IMG/VR virus record: IMGVR_UViG_3300017719_003791
Location: 1-25,141 of that record
Source: a virus
Strand: one strand, 5' to 3'
Length of the DNA stretch: 25,141 nucleotides
The position numbers were made by a program, and so were the translations under genes. This document shows, piece by piece, positions 1-8,207 of the stretch (position 1 is its first letter; each line of letters begins with the position of its first letter). The notes under the pieces were generated by a model. The model was given only the letters and a program-made list of their open reading frames with translations, was not told the origin of the DNA and searched no databases.

Positions 1-1
1 A

Positions 2-3000
2 GATACAGGTACATTAGATCTTTTTGATAATAATGTTAGTTTAGGCGGTAGTTCTAATATTGGTAAATTATTAGTATTAGAAACTCCGGAAAATCTAGAC
101 TTAGTAGATAATCCGGAAATTGTTGATCAAGAATATTGGTTAAATCAAAAACAAATTATTATTGGCGATTCTCGTCCTGCAAACTATCCGATTAGTTCTA
201 ACAAGGACTACACACAGGTTTATAATATACCTGTAAATAGTTTTGGAACAAACACATATGATAGCGGCTCACTATCAATATATAGAAGATCTGCAAATAA
301 TGTGTTTAGATATATTAAAACTATTGTTTCACAAAACAGGAATAATAATAAAGGCTTTGGCAATAATATTAAAGTTGTGCAGGCTGAAGAAAAATACTGG
401 AAAATATTTGTAAGTTCGATAGGTAATACAACTTCAGGAAATTCGGGCAATATAGAAATAATAGAACATGGTATTAAGGATGATTTAAAACAAACATCTT
501 ATGTAGGATTATGGAACTCAGATAACGAATACAACAAAGACGATATAGTTGAACACAAAAATTTATTTTATCAAGCTAAAACATTTATACCGGGCGCCCA
601 AGAAGATACAATTCTAATTACTAATCCTGCTTATTGGAACGACATCAACTTTAGATATAGTATCGACGAAAATTATAGAGGAACTTTTGATAGAGAGTAT
701 TCTTACTTTGAAGGAGATATAGTAAGTGAAATAGGCCCTGATAGTTCAAATCAAAGGCTTTACAAAGCAATTACTAATGTTTCGTCGGGCAGTGATTTTA
801 ATTCTAATCATTGGAGTCTAATTACTGATGGTGTAGATTATTTAGGATACTTGCCTAACGATACTGGTATAGCATTTTACGATTATGATATGTTTGATAA
901 AAATAGATCGTACGTTACAGGCGAATTAGTATTATATGAAAATGACGTTTATAGTGCTGCAAGAGATATACCTGTATCTGTTATAGAAGAAAATAGAGGA
1001 TTTACTAGAACTGACTGGCAACTAGAAAGAGATGCAAAAGACGAAATACTGTTTAATCCTAGCACAGACATTTTACAATTTGCTAAAATATTTGATGTAT
1101 CAAAAAATGGCGATGTATTGGTTGCTAATTGTGTTTTATCGTCTGATAGCAGTCCTGAAGTAGTTGTGTTAATTTATAGAAGTGTTAAAGATAAATTTTA
1201 TCTAGATCAGATATTAAGAACTACTTCAACTGAAACAAATACAGGTTACGGACACAGTCTAAGTATAAGCAAGGACGGTATGACAATACTTGTTTCGGAA
1301 CCTTGGAGCGATACAAAGAAATTAGATCAAGGCGAAGTTCATGTATATAGACAGCGCAATGGTAAGTTTGAAAAAACTCAAACTTTGTATAGTCCTAGAA
1401 ATGAACAAACAGAAAAGTTTGGTTATACTGTCGTTATAGATGATAATACAGCAGTAGTAACAAGCTTAAATGGCGATTTAGAAAACATTACTTCGTTTGA
1501 TTCAGATACTGAAAATGAAACATCATTTGATAACGGATTTACTACATTTAATAATACTATTCTTGATAGTGGTGCAATTTATGTGTTCGAAGATATTAAT
1601 AATACATTCCTTTATGCAGAAACTTTATCGAGACAAGATCCAGCTAATAATGGTATTGAATATTCGCAAGACGACGATTTCTTATTAGATCCTAACTTAT
1701 TCTTCTTAGGCGAAAACGTCTTTGTTGAAAATAATCACATCTACATTGGAATGCCTAATCTAGAAATTAATAATAATTATACAGGTTCGGTAATAGATTA
1801 TACAAAAGCACAAGGAAAAAATGCATGGAATGTTGTAAGAAGTGCAATTACACCTGTAGATATTGATAAAATACAGGGTGTATTTTTATACAACAAAAGA
1901 ACTAATAATTTATTAACATATTTAGATTATATTGATCCTGTGCAAGGTAAAATTGCAGGACCTGCAGAACAAGAATTAACATATAAAACTCCGTACGATC
2001 CTGCTTCTTATAATTTAGCTCAAGATCTTTCGTTCTATGCACCCGATAATGTTTGGGGCGAAAAACAAGTTGGAGAACTATGGTGGGATATAGGACAAAC
2101 AAGAATGTTATATCCTTATCAAAGTGAAATTACTAGACAAACTAACAATTTTAATAAGCTTGTTCCTGCTACATTTGTAAATGTTTATGAGTGGGTATCG
2201 TCTAGTATTTTACCTAGCGAATGGGATCAGCTAACTGATACTGAAGAAGGTCTGCAACGAGGTATAAGCGGTATTAGTTTATATGGTAATGCAACTTATG
2301 TATCTAAGAACGAGTACGAAGAAACAACTGGCACATTTATTCCTAAGTTTTATTTCTGGGTAAGAAATAAAGTGATTGTTCCTACAATAGAAAATAGAAA
2401 AATATCTGCAAAAGATGTTAGCGAACTAATTAGAAATCCTGAAGGTACAGGATATAGATATGTAAGCTTCCTTGGAGAAAATAAATTTTCTATACATAAT
2501 TGTAAATCGTTTATCAACGACCAAGATGTAGTTATTAGCATACAATGGCAAGTTGGCAACAACATAGAACAAAATTCACATACTCAGTATCAAATAATGA
2601 GTGAAGGGTTAGAGTCTGATAAACTTAATAAAAATATCGAACGTAAATGGTTTGATAGTTTAATAGGCTATGATGAAAATTTACAAGTTGTTCCTGATGT
2701 AACACTAAGTCCAAAATACAAATATGGTAATAGATTTACACCAAGACAAAGTATGTTTGTAAATAAAGAGGAAGCATTAAAGCAAGTTATAGAGCGTGTA
2801 AATTTAACTCTTAAACAAAACGTAATTATAGATTTATATGATATTGCACCGTTAAATTCAAAACAAGACATTCCAACAAGTGTAACTAACTTGTTTGACG
2901 TTACTATAGATACCTTAGATGAATTAAGATTTGTTGGAACGTCAAAAGTTACTCCTGCAAAACTTTCTCCTGTAATTATAAATGGCAAAGTGTCAAGAGT

Positions 3001-6000
3001 TGATATTATTGATCCAGGTAGAGGATATAAAAGACCTCCTACTTATGAAATATTAGGTCAAGGTAAAAATGCTGAATTTGATATTACGATTGATAATATC
3101 GGAAAAGTTACTAATGTAAGTGTAATAAACGCTGGTGAAAATTATAATATTAACACAGCAATATCTGTAAGACCGTTTAGTGTATTAATTAATAATGATT
3201 CTAGTGTTTATGATAAATGGGCAATTTATAGATTAGATTCTAATAAAGAATGGTTTAGATATCAAGTACAAGAGTTTGATGTGGGCTTATTTTGGAATTA
3301 CGAAGATTGGTATGCAACTGGCTATAACGAATTTACAAAAATTAACTTTACATTAGATCAAAGTTATGAATTGCAAACAAACAATATTTTGATAGGTCAA
3401 ATAGTAAAAATTAATAATATTGGTACCGGCGGCTGGCTATTAATTAAAAAAATTGCAGACGAAAATACAGAAGACTACACAATAAATTATGAAACTATCG
3501 GTCGTCAAAATGGTACAATACAATTTAACAGTTCGTTATATGACATTAGTAATAATACTATAGGATATGATAATAGAACTTATGATAGTTATTTTTATGA
3601 CAATCAACCTATTCGTGAAACTAGAATTATTTTAGAAACACTAAGAGATAATATCTTTATAGAAGACCTCGAAGTAGAATATAATAAATTATGGTTTGCA
3701 AGTTTAAGATATATTCTTTCAGAACAAAATTATGTTGATTGGGTATTTAAAACTAGTTACATTAAAGTAGTTCATAATTTAGGACAATTAGATCAACCAG
3801 TTACTTTCCAAAATAATACACTTCCTAGTTATGAAGATTATGTAGAGGAAGTAAAACCGTTCTCGACAACTATTAGAGAATACTTGTCGTCATATGAAGC
3901 AAGTGATAATACACAAAGTTTAATAAGTGATTTTGATTTAGCTCCTTCATACGATAATAAAACTAAGAAAATTAAACCAAATACAGCTATAATAGTTGAT
4001 AATACTATACAGAATCCTTCGGATAACACATTTGAATATCCGAGAAAAAGTTGGTATGATAATTTAGGATATAGTATTAAAGAAATTAAAATTTCTAACG
4101 GTGGATCAGGATTTACGTTTAAGCCTAAACTTACAGTTGAAGGCGGCGGCGGCATAGGTGCTATTTTAGATCCTATTATTTCTAAAGGAGAAATTGTTGA
4201 TATTAAAGTTATTTCTCCAGGATTTGGGTATATTAATAAACCTAATATTATTGTAAATGGATCACAAAGTATCGGCGGCACTCCGGCAATCTTAACTCCA
4301 GTATTGGGTGATGGCCTTGCTAGAACATCACATACAAAAGTTGCGTTTGACAGAGTAAGCGGCGAAGTGTATATTGCTAATCTAAAAGAAACATCGCCTG
4401 TACTTTACGGAACAGGTAATAAATTTAAGTATAATTTAGAATGGCCGATGGATATTAACAATACAAAGGTAAAAGTGTTTGTTGATGGAAGACAAAGTTT
4501 AAGAAGTGAATATCAATTTAGAAATATAGAAGACACGCTATTAGATTACACTAGATTCAAAGGCCAAGTAGAATTTACAAATCCGCCTGCACTTGATGCA
4601 GAAATTGTAATTGAATATTATAAACCTTTAAACATGCTTTCAGCAGCTGATCGAATAAAACACGGTTATGTTGCATTACCTGGAATGTATCAGATAGAAA
4701 ATGATCCTAGCGGAAAATTAAACTTTAGCCAATTGATGGATGGTATTGATTATGGCGGCGTTGAAGTAAGAAGCTTTGAATTACAAGGCACTAGTGGTTG
4801 GGATGCCGGGGATTGGTATTCGAGTACATGGGATACATTTGATAACAGTTTTGAAGATGAAATATTTACATTTGACGGATCAACAGTAAGTATTGTTCTT
4901 GATGCTCCTTTAGAAGACGGCGTAGAATATAATGTTTATAGAAACAGAATTAGAATTGACGATTCTAACTACAACACACCGCAACAAACTAATACAAATG
5001 CAATAATGCAAAGTATTACAGGTGACGGAGAAACACAAGAGTTATTCTTAGACGAATTAGGAATTACAGTTGTAGATGATGATATTCTAGTTATAAGAAA
5101 AATTACATCAGACGGAAGCTTCTTGCCAGACCCTGAAAGTTATGATACTGCATTAAGTGGTGGCGATCTTACATATGCAAGTGCGCAGGGTGTTAAAGCA
5201 GAAGATATAATTGTAGATGGCGACGGATTCGTAACACCTACAACGTCAAAAGGTCCAGAAGAAATTGTACCGGGACAAGTTTTAGATACACTAGATATTA
5301 AAGTTTATCAAAGAGACGGAGACGGTCAAGGAACGATTACTACACAAAATTATTTAACTGACGGAACTACTGAATTTGACTTACAAAATACTCCAGGTAC
5401 TGAACATAGTATATTTGTAAAATTAAATAACATAGTACTATCGGATAACGAATACGATGTAGATTGGCAGAATAATAAAATTACTCTTAAAGAGACTCCG
5501 GCTAATAATCTTGAGCTTAACATTGTTACTATTGATAGTGGCGGACAAAAAATTCTAGATATTGAAACAGTATTAGCAGATGGCGGTAGTGATTATATTA
5601 CAAGAGTTGCATATAGAGAAAATCTAAGTGCGTTTGTTACTGTAAATGGTAAAATAGTTCCATTTTTAATAATAGATAGTACTGATAGTTCTACATTTGG
5701 AACAAATAGAGCAGCTATTAGGTTTGATACACCAATAGAGCAAGATGCAGTAATTAGATATTCAATTTTCTATGATGATAGCGAAATAAACTATACACAA
5801 ATTAGTAAAGATATTTTTGTAGCAGACGGCAGTAGTGTAACATACGAATTATCACAAGAACCATTGTATAAAAAACCTACAGCGCATAATACTATTGTAA
5901 AAGTAGGTAACAATATATTAAATCCAGGATATAATAAACAATTTGTTATACAATCTAATAATAGAACTGTAAATTATGATAGCGAAGGCGACGGATTAGT

Positions 6001-7564
6001 AGGCACAACACAATATAGTCTAGAACTTTTCCAACAACCGTCGGCGTCAATACAAGTTAGCGAAGTTGAAGTCTATTTAAATGGAGAAGAAATTACATTC
6101 CCTGCACAATGGAGATTTGATGTGTTCAATAATGCTGTTGAACTAGTTCCTGGCATTGGCAACGTAGGTGATATATTAGAAATATATGTAATTACAGACG
6201 GCGAATATACTATTAATGAAACAGATATTACATTTACTAACCCTGTTACTGAAGATGAAACAGTTGAAGTATTTAGATTTACTAATCATAATATTCTTGA
6301 AATAGAAAGAATAAATTATGACAATGTAGTACGTAGTGCAAATCTTATTGTAGGATCAGAAGAGTATGTTGCATATCATAGATTAAACTATGGAGAGATT
6401 GATTTAAGATATAAAGCAATCGATGCACAGTATGTCTGGGTAATAGTAAATGGTGAATTATTAAGTCCAAATGCAGATTATAAATTAACGGATAATATGA
6501 GAAGAATTAAATTGTCGAAACAATTATCAAGTGGCGATATTGTAGATATTATACAATTTAGTGCTGATAATCAAACTAGTAAGTTTGCATTTAGACAATT
6601 TAAAGATATGTTAAATAGAACTCACTACAAGCGTATTGATTCTCCAGTAACAACTTTAGCAAAACCGTTAAGTGTATATGATTTAACTATTGAACTTACA
6701 GACGGTACTAAGATGCCAGAGCCAAACAAAGGTAAAAATTTACCTGGAATTATTTTTATAGGTGAAGAGCGTATTGAATATCTTGTAAAAGAAGGTAATT
6801 TATTAAGACAGTTACGAAGAGCAACACTTGGTACTGGTGCTTCAGATTTATATAATGTTGGAACTCCTGTGTTTGATCAAGGCGTATTGAAAAATATACC
6901 TTATAAAGATGAAAACATTGTACAAAACATTATTGTTCAAAATCCAATTCAAGAAAGATTTGAAGCAGACGGTACAAGTATGATATACAACATTTTTAAT
7001 TATGATTTACTTTATCATAATAATTTAAATGTTTCAGTAAATGGAGTAACAACTACTGTAACAATTCGCAACGATGCTATTGAATTTAATCTTCCTATAA
7101 GTGAAGGTGCTATAATAGAAGTTACATCAGATGGACAGAATATCTTTAATTTAGACTTTGTGCCTAACAGTGTAAATGAATTTGAAGTGTTTGCAATTGG
7201 ACGCAGAATGCGTAAAACAGAAATACAAAGATTTGATCCTACTGTTGCACTTGATTCGCCAGCTGGTGATATAACACTTCCGGCAGAATTTAGATTACCG
7301 GTAATAGACGAAACAGATATAGACATACCTGTACTTCCGTCAGTAGGAACACAATACACACAAAATAATTATAACTATACTTGGAATGGTTCGGAATGGA
7401 AATCAAACAATTTGATATTAGAAGACACACCAACCGGAAGCTCAAAAGTTTCTATAATTAGAAAAATAGGAAAACCTTGGACTGCATTAGGCGAAAGCGT
7501 AACATTAGCTGAAAATGATATTGCTACGTTCTTACGTGCAGGCTCAATTGATTTATTAGAATAA
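2..7564 (+). CDS. Giant multi-domain virion structural protein, 5' end outside window
   Basis: The frame is open from base 2 to the TAA at 7562-7564, so at least 2,520 residues are present and the true start lies left of the window; a GTG at 302 is only an internal valine. Visible architecture in order: a propeller-like stretch (about 110-470), three carbohydrate-binding-like repeats (506-1027), a longer FG-GAP-like region (about 1082-1630), a long region without clear motifs, two glycine-rich repeats (about 2966-3165 and 4076-4315), then many short beta repeats with V-x-V-N-G and P-x-x-G-x-x-I signatures from about 4420 to the end. Around 6584-6890 is a block with 'FKDMLNRTHYKR' and 'LRRATLGTG' that I associate with large structural proteins of T4-like cyanophages. 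There are no transmembrane segments. It heads a run of structural genes, so a tail, baseplate or fibre role is likely. The virion location is inferred; the exact role is unknown. Confidence 0.85.
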   Translation, partial: DTGTLDLFDNNVSLGGSSNIGKLLVLETPENLDLVDNPEIVDQEYWLNQKQIIIGDSRPANYPISSNKDYTQVYNIPVNSFGTNTYDSGSLSIYRRSANNVFRYIKTIVSQNRNNNKGFGNNIKVVQAEEKYWKIFVSSIGNTTSGNSGNIEIIEHGIKDDLKQTSYVGLWNSDNEYNKDDIVEHKNLFYQAKTFIPGAQEDTILITNPAYWNDINFRYSIDENYRGTFDREYSYFEGDIVSEIGPDSSNQRLYKAITNVSSGSDFNSNHWSLITDGVDYLGYLPNDTGIAFYDYDMFDKNRSYVTGELVLYENDVYSAARDIPVSVIEENRGFTRTDWQLERDAKDEILFNPSTDILQFAKIFDVSKNGDVLVANCVLSSDSSPEVVVLIYRSVKDKFYLDQILRTTSTETNTGYGHSLSISKDGMTILVSEPWSDTKKLDQGEVHVYRQRNGKFEKTQTLYSPRNEQTEKFGYTVVIDDNTAVVTSLNGDLENITSFDSDTENETSFDNGFTTFNNTILDSGAIYVFEDINNTFLYAETLSRQDPANNGIEYSQDDDFLLDPNLFFLGENVFVENNHIYIGMPNLEINNNYTGSVIDYTKAQGKNAWNVVRSAITPVDIDKIQGVFLYNKRTNNLLTYLDYIDPVQGKIAGPAEQELTYKTPYDPASYNLAQDLSFYAPDNVWGEKQVGELWWDIGQTRMLYPYQSEITRQTNNFNKLVPATFVNVYEWVSSSILPSEWDQLTDTEEGLQRGISGISLYGNATYVSKNEYEETTGTFIPKFYFWVRNKVIVPTIENRKISAKDVSELIRNPEGTGYRYVSFLGENKFSIHNCKSFINDQDVVISIQWQVGNNIEQNSHTQYQIMSEGLESDKLNKNIERKWFDSLIGYDENLQVVPDVTLSPKYKYGNRFTPRQSMFVNKEEALKQVIERVNLTLKQNVIIDLYDIAPLNSKQDIPTSVTNLFDVTIDTLDELRFVGTSKVTPAKLSPVIINGKVSRVDIIDPGRGYKRPPTYEILGQGKNAEFDITIDNIGKVTNVSVINAGENYNINTAISVRPFSVLINNDSSVYDKWAIYRLDSNKEWFRYQVQEFDVGLFWNYEDWYATGYNEFTKINFTLDQSYELQTNNILIGQIVKINNIGTGGWLLIKKIADENTEDYTINYETIGRQNGTIQFNSSLYDISNNTIGYDNRTYDSYFYDNQPIRETRIILETLRDNIFIEDLEVEYNKLWFASLRYILSEQNYVDWVFKTSYIKVVHNLGQLDQPVTFQNNTLPSYEDYVEEVKPFSTTIREYLSSYEASDNTQSLISDFDLAPSYDNKTKKIKPNTAIIVDNTIQNPSDNTFEYPRKSWYDNLGYSIKEIKISNGGSGFTFKPKLTVEGGGGIGAILDPIISKGEIVDIKVISPGFGYINKPNIIVNGSQSIGGTPAILTPVLGDGLARTSHTKVAFDRVSGEVYIANLKETSPVLYGTGNKFKYNLEWPMDINNTKVKVFVDGRQSLRSEYQFRNIEDTLLDYTRFKGQVEFTNPPALDAEIVIEYYKPLNMLSAADRIKHGYVALPGMYQIENDPSGKLNFSQLMDGIDYGGVEVRSFELQGTSGWDAGDWYSSTWDTFDNSFEDEIFTFDGSTVSIVLDAPLEDGVEYNVYRNRIRIDDSNYNTPQQTNTNAIMQSITGDGETQELFLDELGITVVDDDILVIRKITSDGSFLPDPESYDTALSGGDLTYASAQGVKAEDIIVDGDGFVTPTTSKGPEEIVPGQVLDTLDIKVYQRDGDGQGTITTQNYLTDGTTEFDLQNTPGTEHSIFVKLNNIVLSDNEYDVDWQNNKITLKETPANNLELNIVTIDSGGQKILDIETVLADGGSDYITRVAYRENLSAFVTVNGKIVPFLIIDSTDSSTFGTNRAAIRFDTPIEQDAVIRYSIFYDDSEINYTQISKDIFVADGSSVTYELSQEPLYKKPTAHNTIVKVGNNILNPGYNKQFVIQSNNRTVNYDSEGDGLVGTTQYSLELFQQPSASIQVSEVEVYLNGEEITFPAQWRFDVFNNAVELVPGIGNVGDILEIYVITDGEYTINETDITFTNPVTEDETVEVFRFTNHNILEIERINYDNVVRSANLIVGSEEYVAYHRLNYGEIDLRYKAIDAQYVWVIVNGELLSPNADYKLTDNMRRIKLSKQLSSGDIVDIIQFSADNQTSKFAFRQFKDMLNRTHYKRIDSPVTTLAKPLSVYDLTIELTDGTKMPEPNKGKNLPGIIFIGEERIEYLVKEGNLLRQLRRATLGTGASDLYNVGTPVFDQGVLKNIPYKDENIVQNIIVQNPIQERFEADGTSMIYNIFNYDLLYHNNLNVSVNGVTTTVTIRNDAIEFNLPISEGAIIEVTSDGQNIFNLDFVPNSVNEFEVFAIGRRMRKTEIQRFDPTVALDSPAGDITLPAEFRLPVIDETDIDIPVLPSVGTQYTQNNYNYTWNGSEWKSNNLILEDTPTGSSKVSIIRKIGKPWTALGESVTLAENDIATFLRAGSIDLLE
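506..1027 (+). repeat. Three carbohydrate-binding-like (CBM5/12-type) repeats in the giant protein
   Basis: Three consecutive segments (506-646, 677-823, 872-1027) share the pattern Y-x2-[GD]-[DE]-[IL]-V, then an aromatic Y-x-A/S-A, a spacer of about 12-20 residues, and a Trp near the end. Examples are 'NEYNKDDIV...YQA...YW', 'YSYFEGDIV...YKA...HW' and 'RSYVTGELV...YSA...DW'. This is the layout of the small chitin/cellulose-binding modules CBM5/12, which also occur in phage fibres. Glycan binding is inferred from that resemblance only. Confidence 0.5.
1082..1630 (+). repeat. FG-GAP-like propeller repeats in the giant protein
   Basis: Repeated units of about 50-60 residues carry a phenylalanine or tyrosine next to glycine ('GYGHSLSIS', 'KFGYTVVID'), a strand ending in 'ILVSEP' or 'AVVTSL', and a G-x-[VI]-[HY]-V-[YF] strand ('GEVHVYRQ', 'GAIYVFED'). 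This matches the FG-GAP/integrin-alpha type of beta-propeller repeat. A further copy appears to lie at about 350-470 ('KGFGNNIKV', then 'GNIEIIEHG'), so the propeller may be interrupted by the three carbohydrate-binding-like repeats. Confidence 0.55.
2966..4315 (+). repeat. Two separated copies of a glycine-rich 'GxGY/GSGF' beta domain
   Basis: Two regions (2966-3165 and 4076-4315) share a repeat of the form V-x-x-[IV]-x-[IV]-x-x-[PG]-G-x-G-[YF]-x-x-x-P followed by a glycine/alanine-rich strand. Examples are 'VDIIDPGRGYKRPP', 'IKISNGGSGFTFKP' and 'IKVISPGFGYINKP'. They are separated by about 900 bases of other sequence. Such repeats are common in large structural proteins of marine T4-like phages; their function is unknown. 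Confidence 0.5.
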
Positions 7565-7567
7565 ATA
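7560..7567 (+). promoter_or_regulatory. Candidate T4-like late promoter box (AATAAATA)
   Basis: AATAAATA matches the NATAAATA late-promoter consensus reported for T4-like marine phages (T4 itself uses TATAAATA). It overlaps the stop codon of the giant gene and lies 18 bases before the ATG at 7586. A transcript starting some 6 bases downstream would begin almost at the ribosome binding site (AGGA, 7574-7577), which is tight, so this is weaker than the other two boxes. Confidence 0.33.
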
Positions 7568-7585
7568 CGTTGTAGGAAATGTAAA

Positions 7586-8197
7586 ATGACAGATAAACTA
7601 AAAGAAGATAGCGGCATTGTAGTGCAAGGACATATAAAAATATCAGATCCAGAATCTGGTAAAGTTTATATTGACAAGCGAAATGCTATTCATTATGAAA
7701 ATATGAGTATTTCTTTAGCAGAAAGCTTGAGTAATGCTGGTAAAGGATGGATTCATGAAATGAGTTTCGGTAACGGAGGAACAAGTGTTGATCCAACAGG
7801 TATTATTACATATCTAACACCAAACTCAACTGGTACTAATGCTAGCTTATATAGACAAACATATAGTAAAGTTGTAGATGACACATCAGTTAATAACACT
7901 GATCCTACACGTAATAAGATCGAAACAAGACATGTAAGTGGCACAAATTACACAGATGTACTTATAACTTGTTTATTAGATTATGGTGAGCCAAATGGAC
8001 AAGAAGCTTTTGACACAGCAGAAAGTTTTGATAGTCCGTATGTGTTTGACGAATTGGGATTAAGAAGTTACTCAGGAGATCCTGATATTGACGGAAGACT
8101 TATTACTCATGTAATTTTCCATCCTGTACAAAAAAGTTTGAATAGGCTTATACAAATAGATTATACAGTTAGAATTCAAAGCTTGTCAGGTATTTAA
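7586..8197 (+). CDS. Probable virion structural protein, 203 aa
   Basis: The ATG at 7586 is preceded by AGGA (7574-7577) with 8 bases between. The 203-residue protein is polar, with no signal peptide, membrane segment or cysteine cluster. It opens with an acidic stretch and 'IVVQGHIKISDPESGK', has a serine/glycine-rich middle ('MSFGNGGTSVDPTG'), and ends in beta-type sequence ('YTVRIQSLSG'). I recall proteins of this look next to fibre genes in T4-like cyanophages, where they are listed as structural or hypothetical; no catalytic motif is visible. It sits 21 bases after the giant protein and 10 bases before the first fibre gene, so a tail or baseplate connector role is plausible. That is inferred from position. 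Confidence 0.7.
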   Translation: MTDKLKEDSGIVVQGHIKISDPESGKVYIDKRNAIHYENMSISLAESLSNAGKGWIHEMSFGNGGTSVDPTGIITYLTPNSTGTNASLYRQTYSKVVDDTSVNNTDPTRNKIETRHVSGTNYTDVLITCLLDYGEPNGQEAFDTAESFDSPYVFDELGLRSYSGDPDIDGRLITHVIFHPVQKSLNRLIQIDYTVRIQSLSGI

Positions 8198-8207
8198 GGA
8201 GTAGTAA

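Noticed and set aside
302-304. GTG at 302 as the start of the giant protein
   Set aside because: The same frame is open back to base 2 with propeller-like sequence continuing through this point, so the true start is outside the window.
3838-4281. A 147-residue open frame on the minus strand
   Set aside because: It lies opposite a well-supported beta-repeat region of the giant protein, has no binding site and no recognisable motif. Other minus-strand frames in the window are likewise shadows of plus-strand genes.
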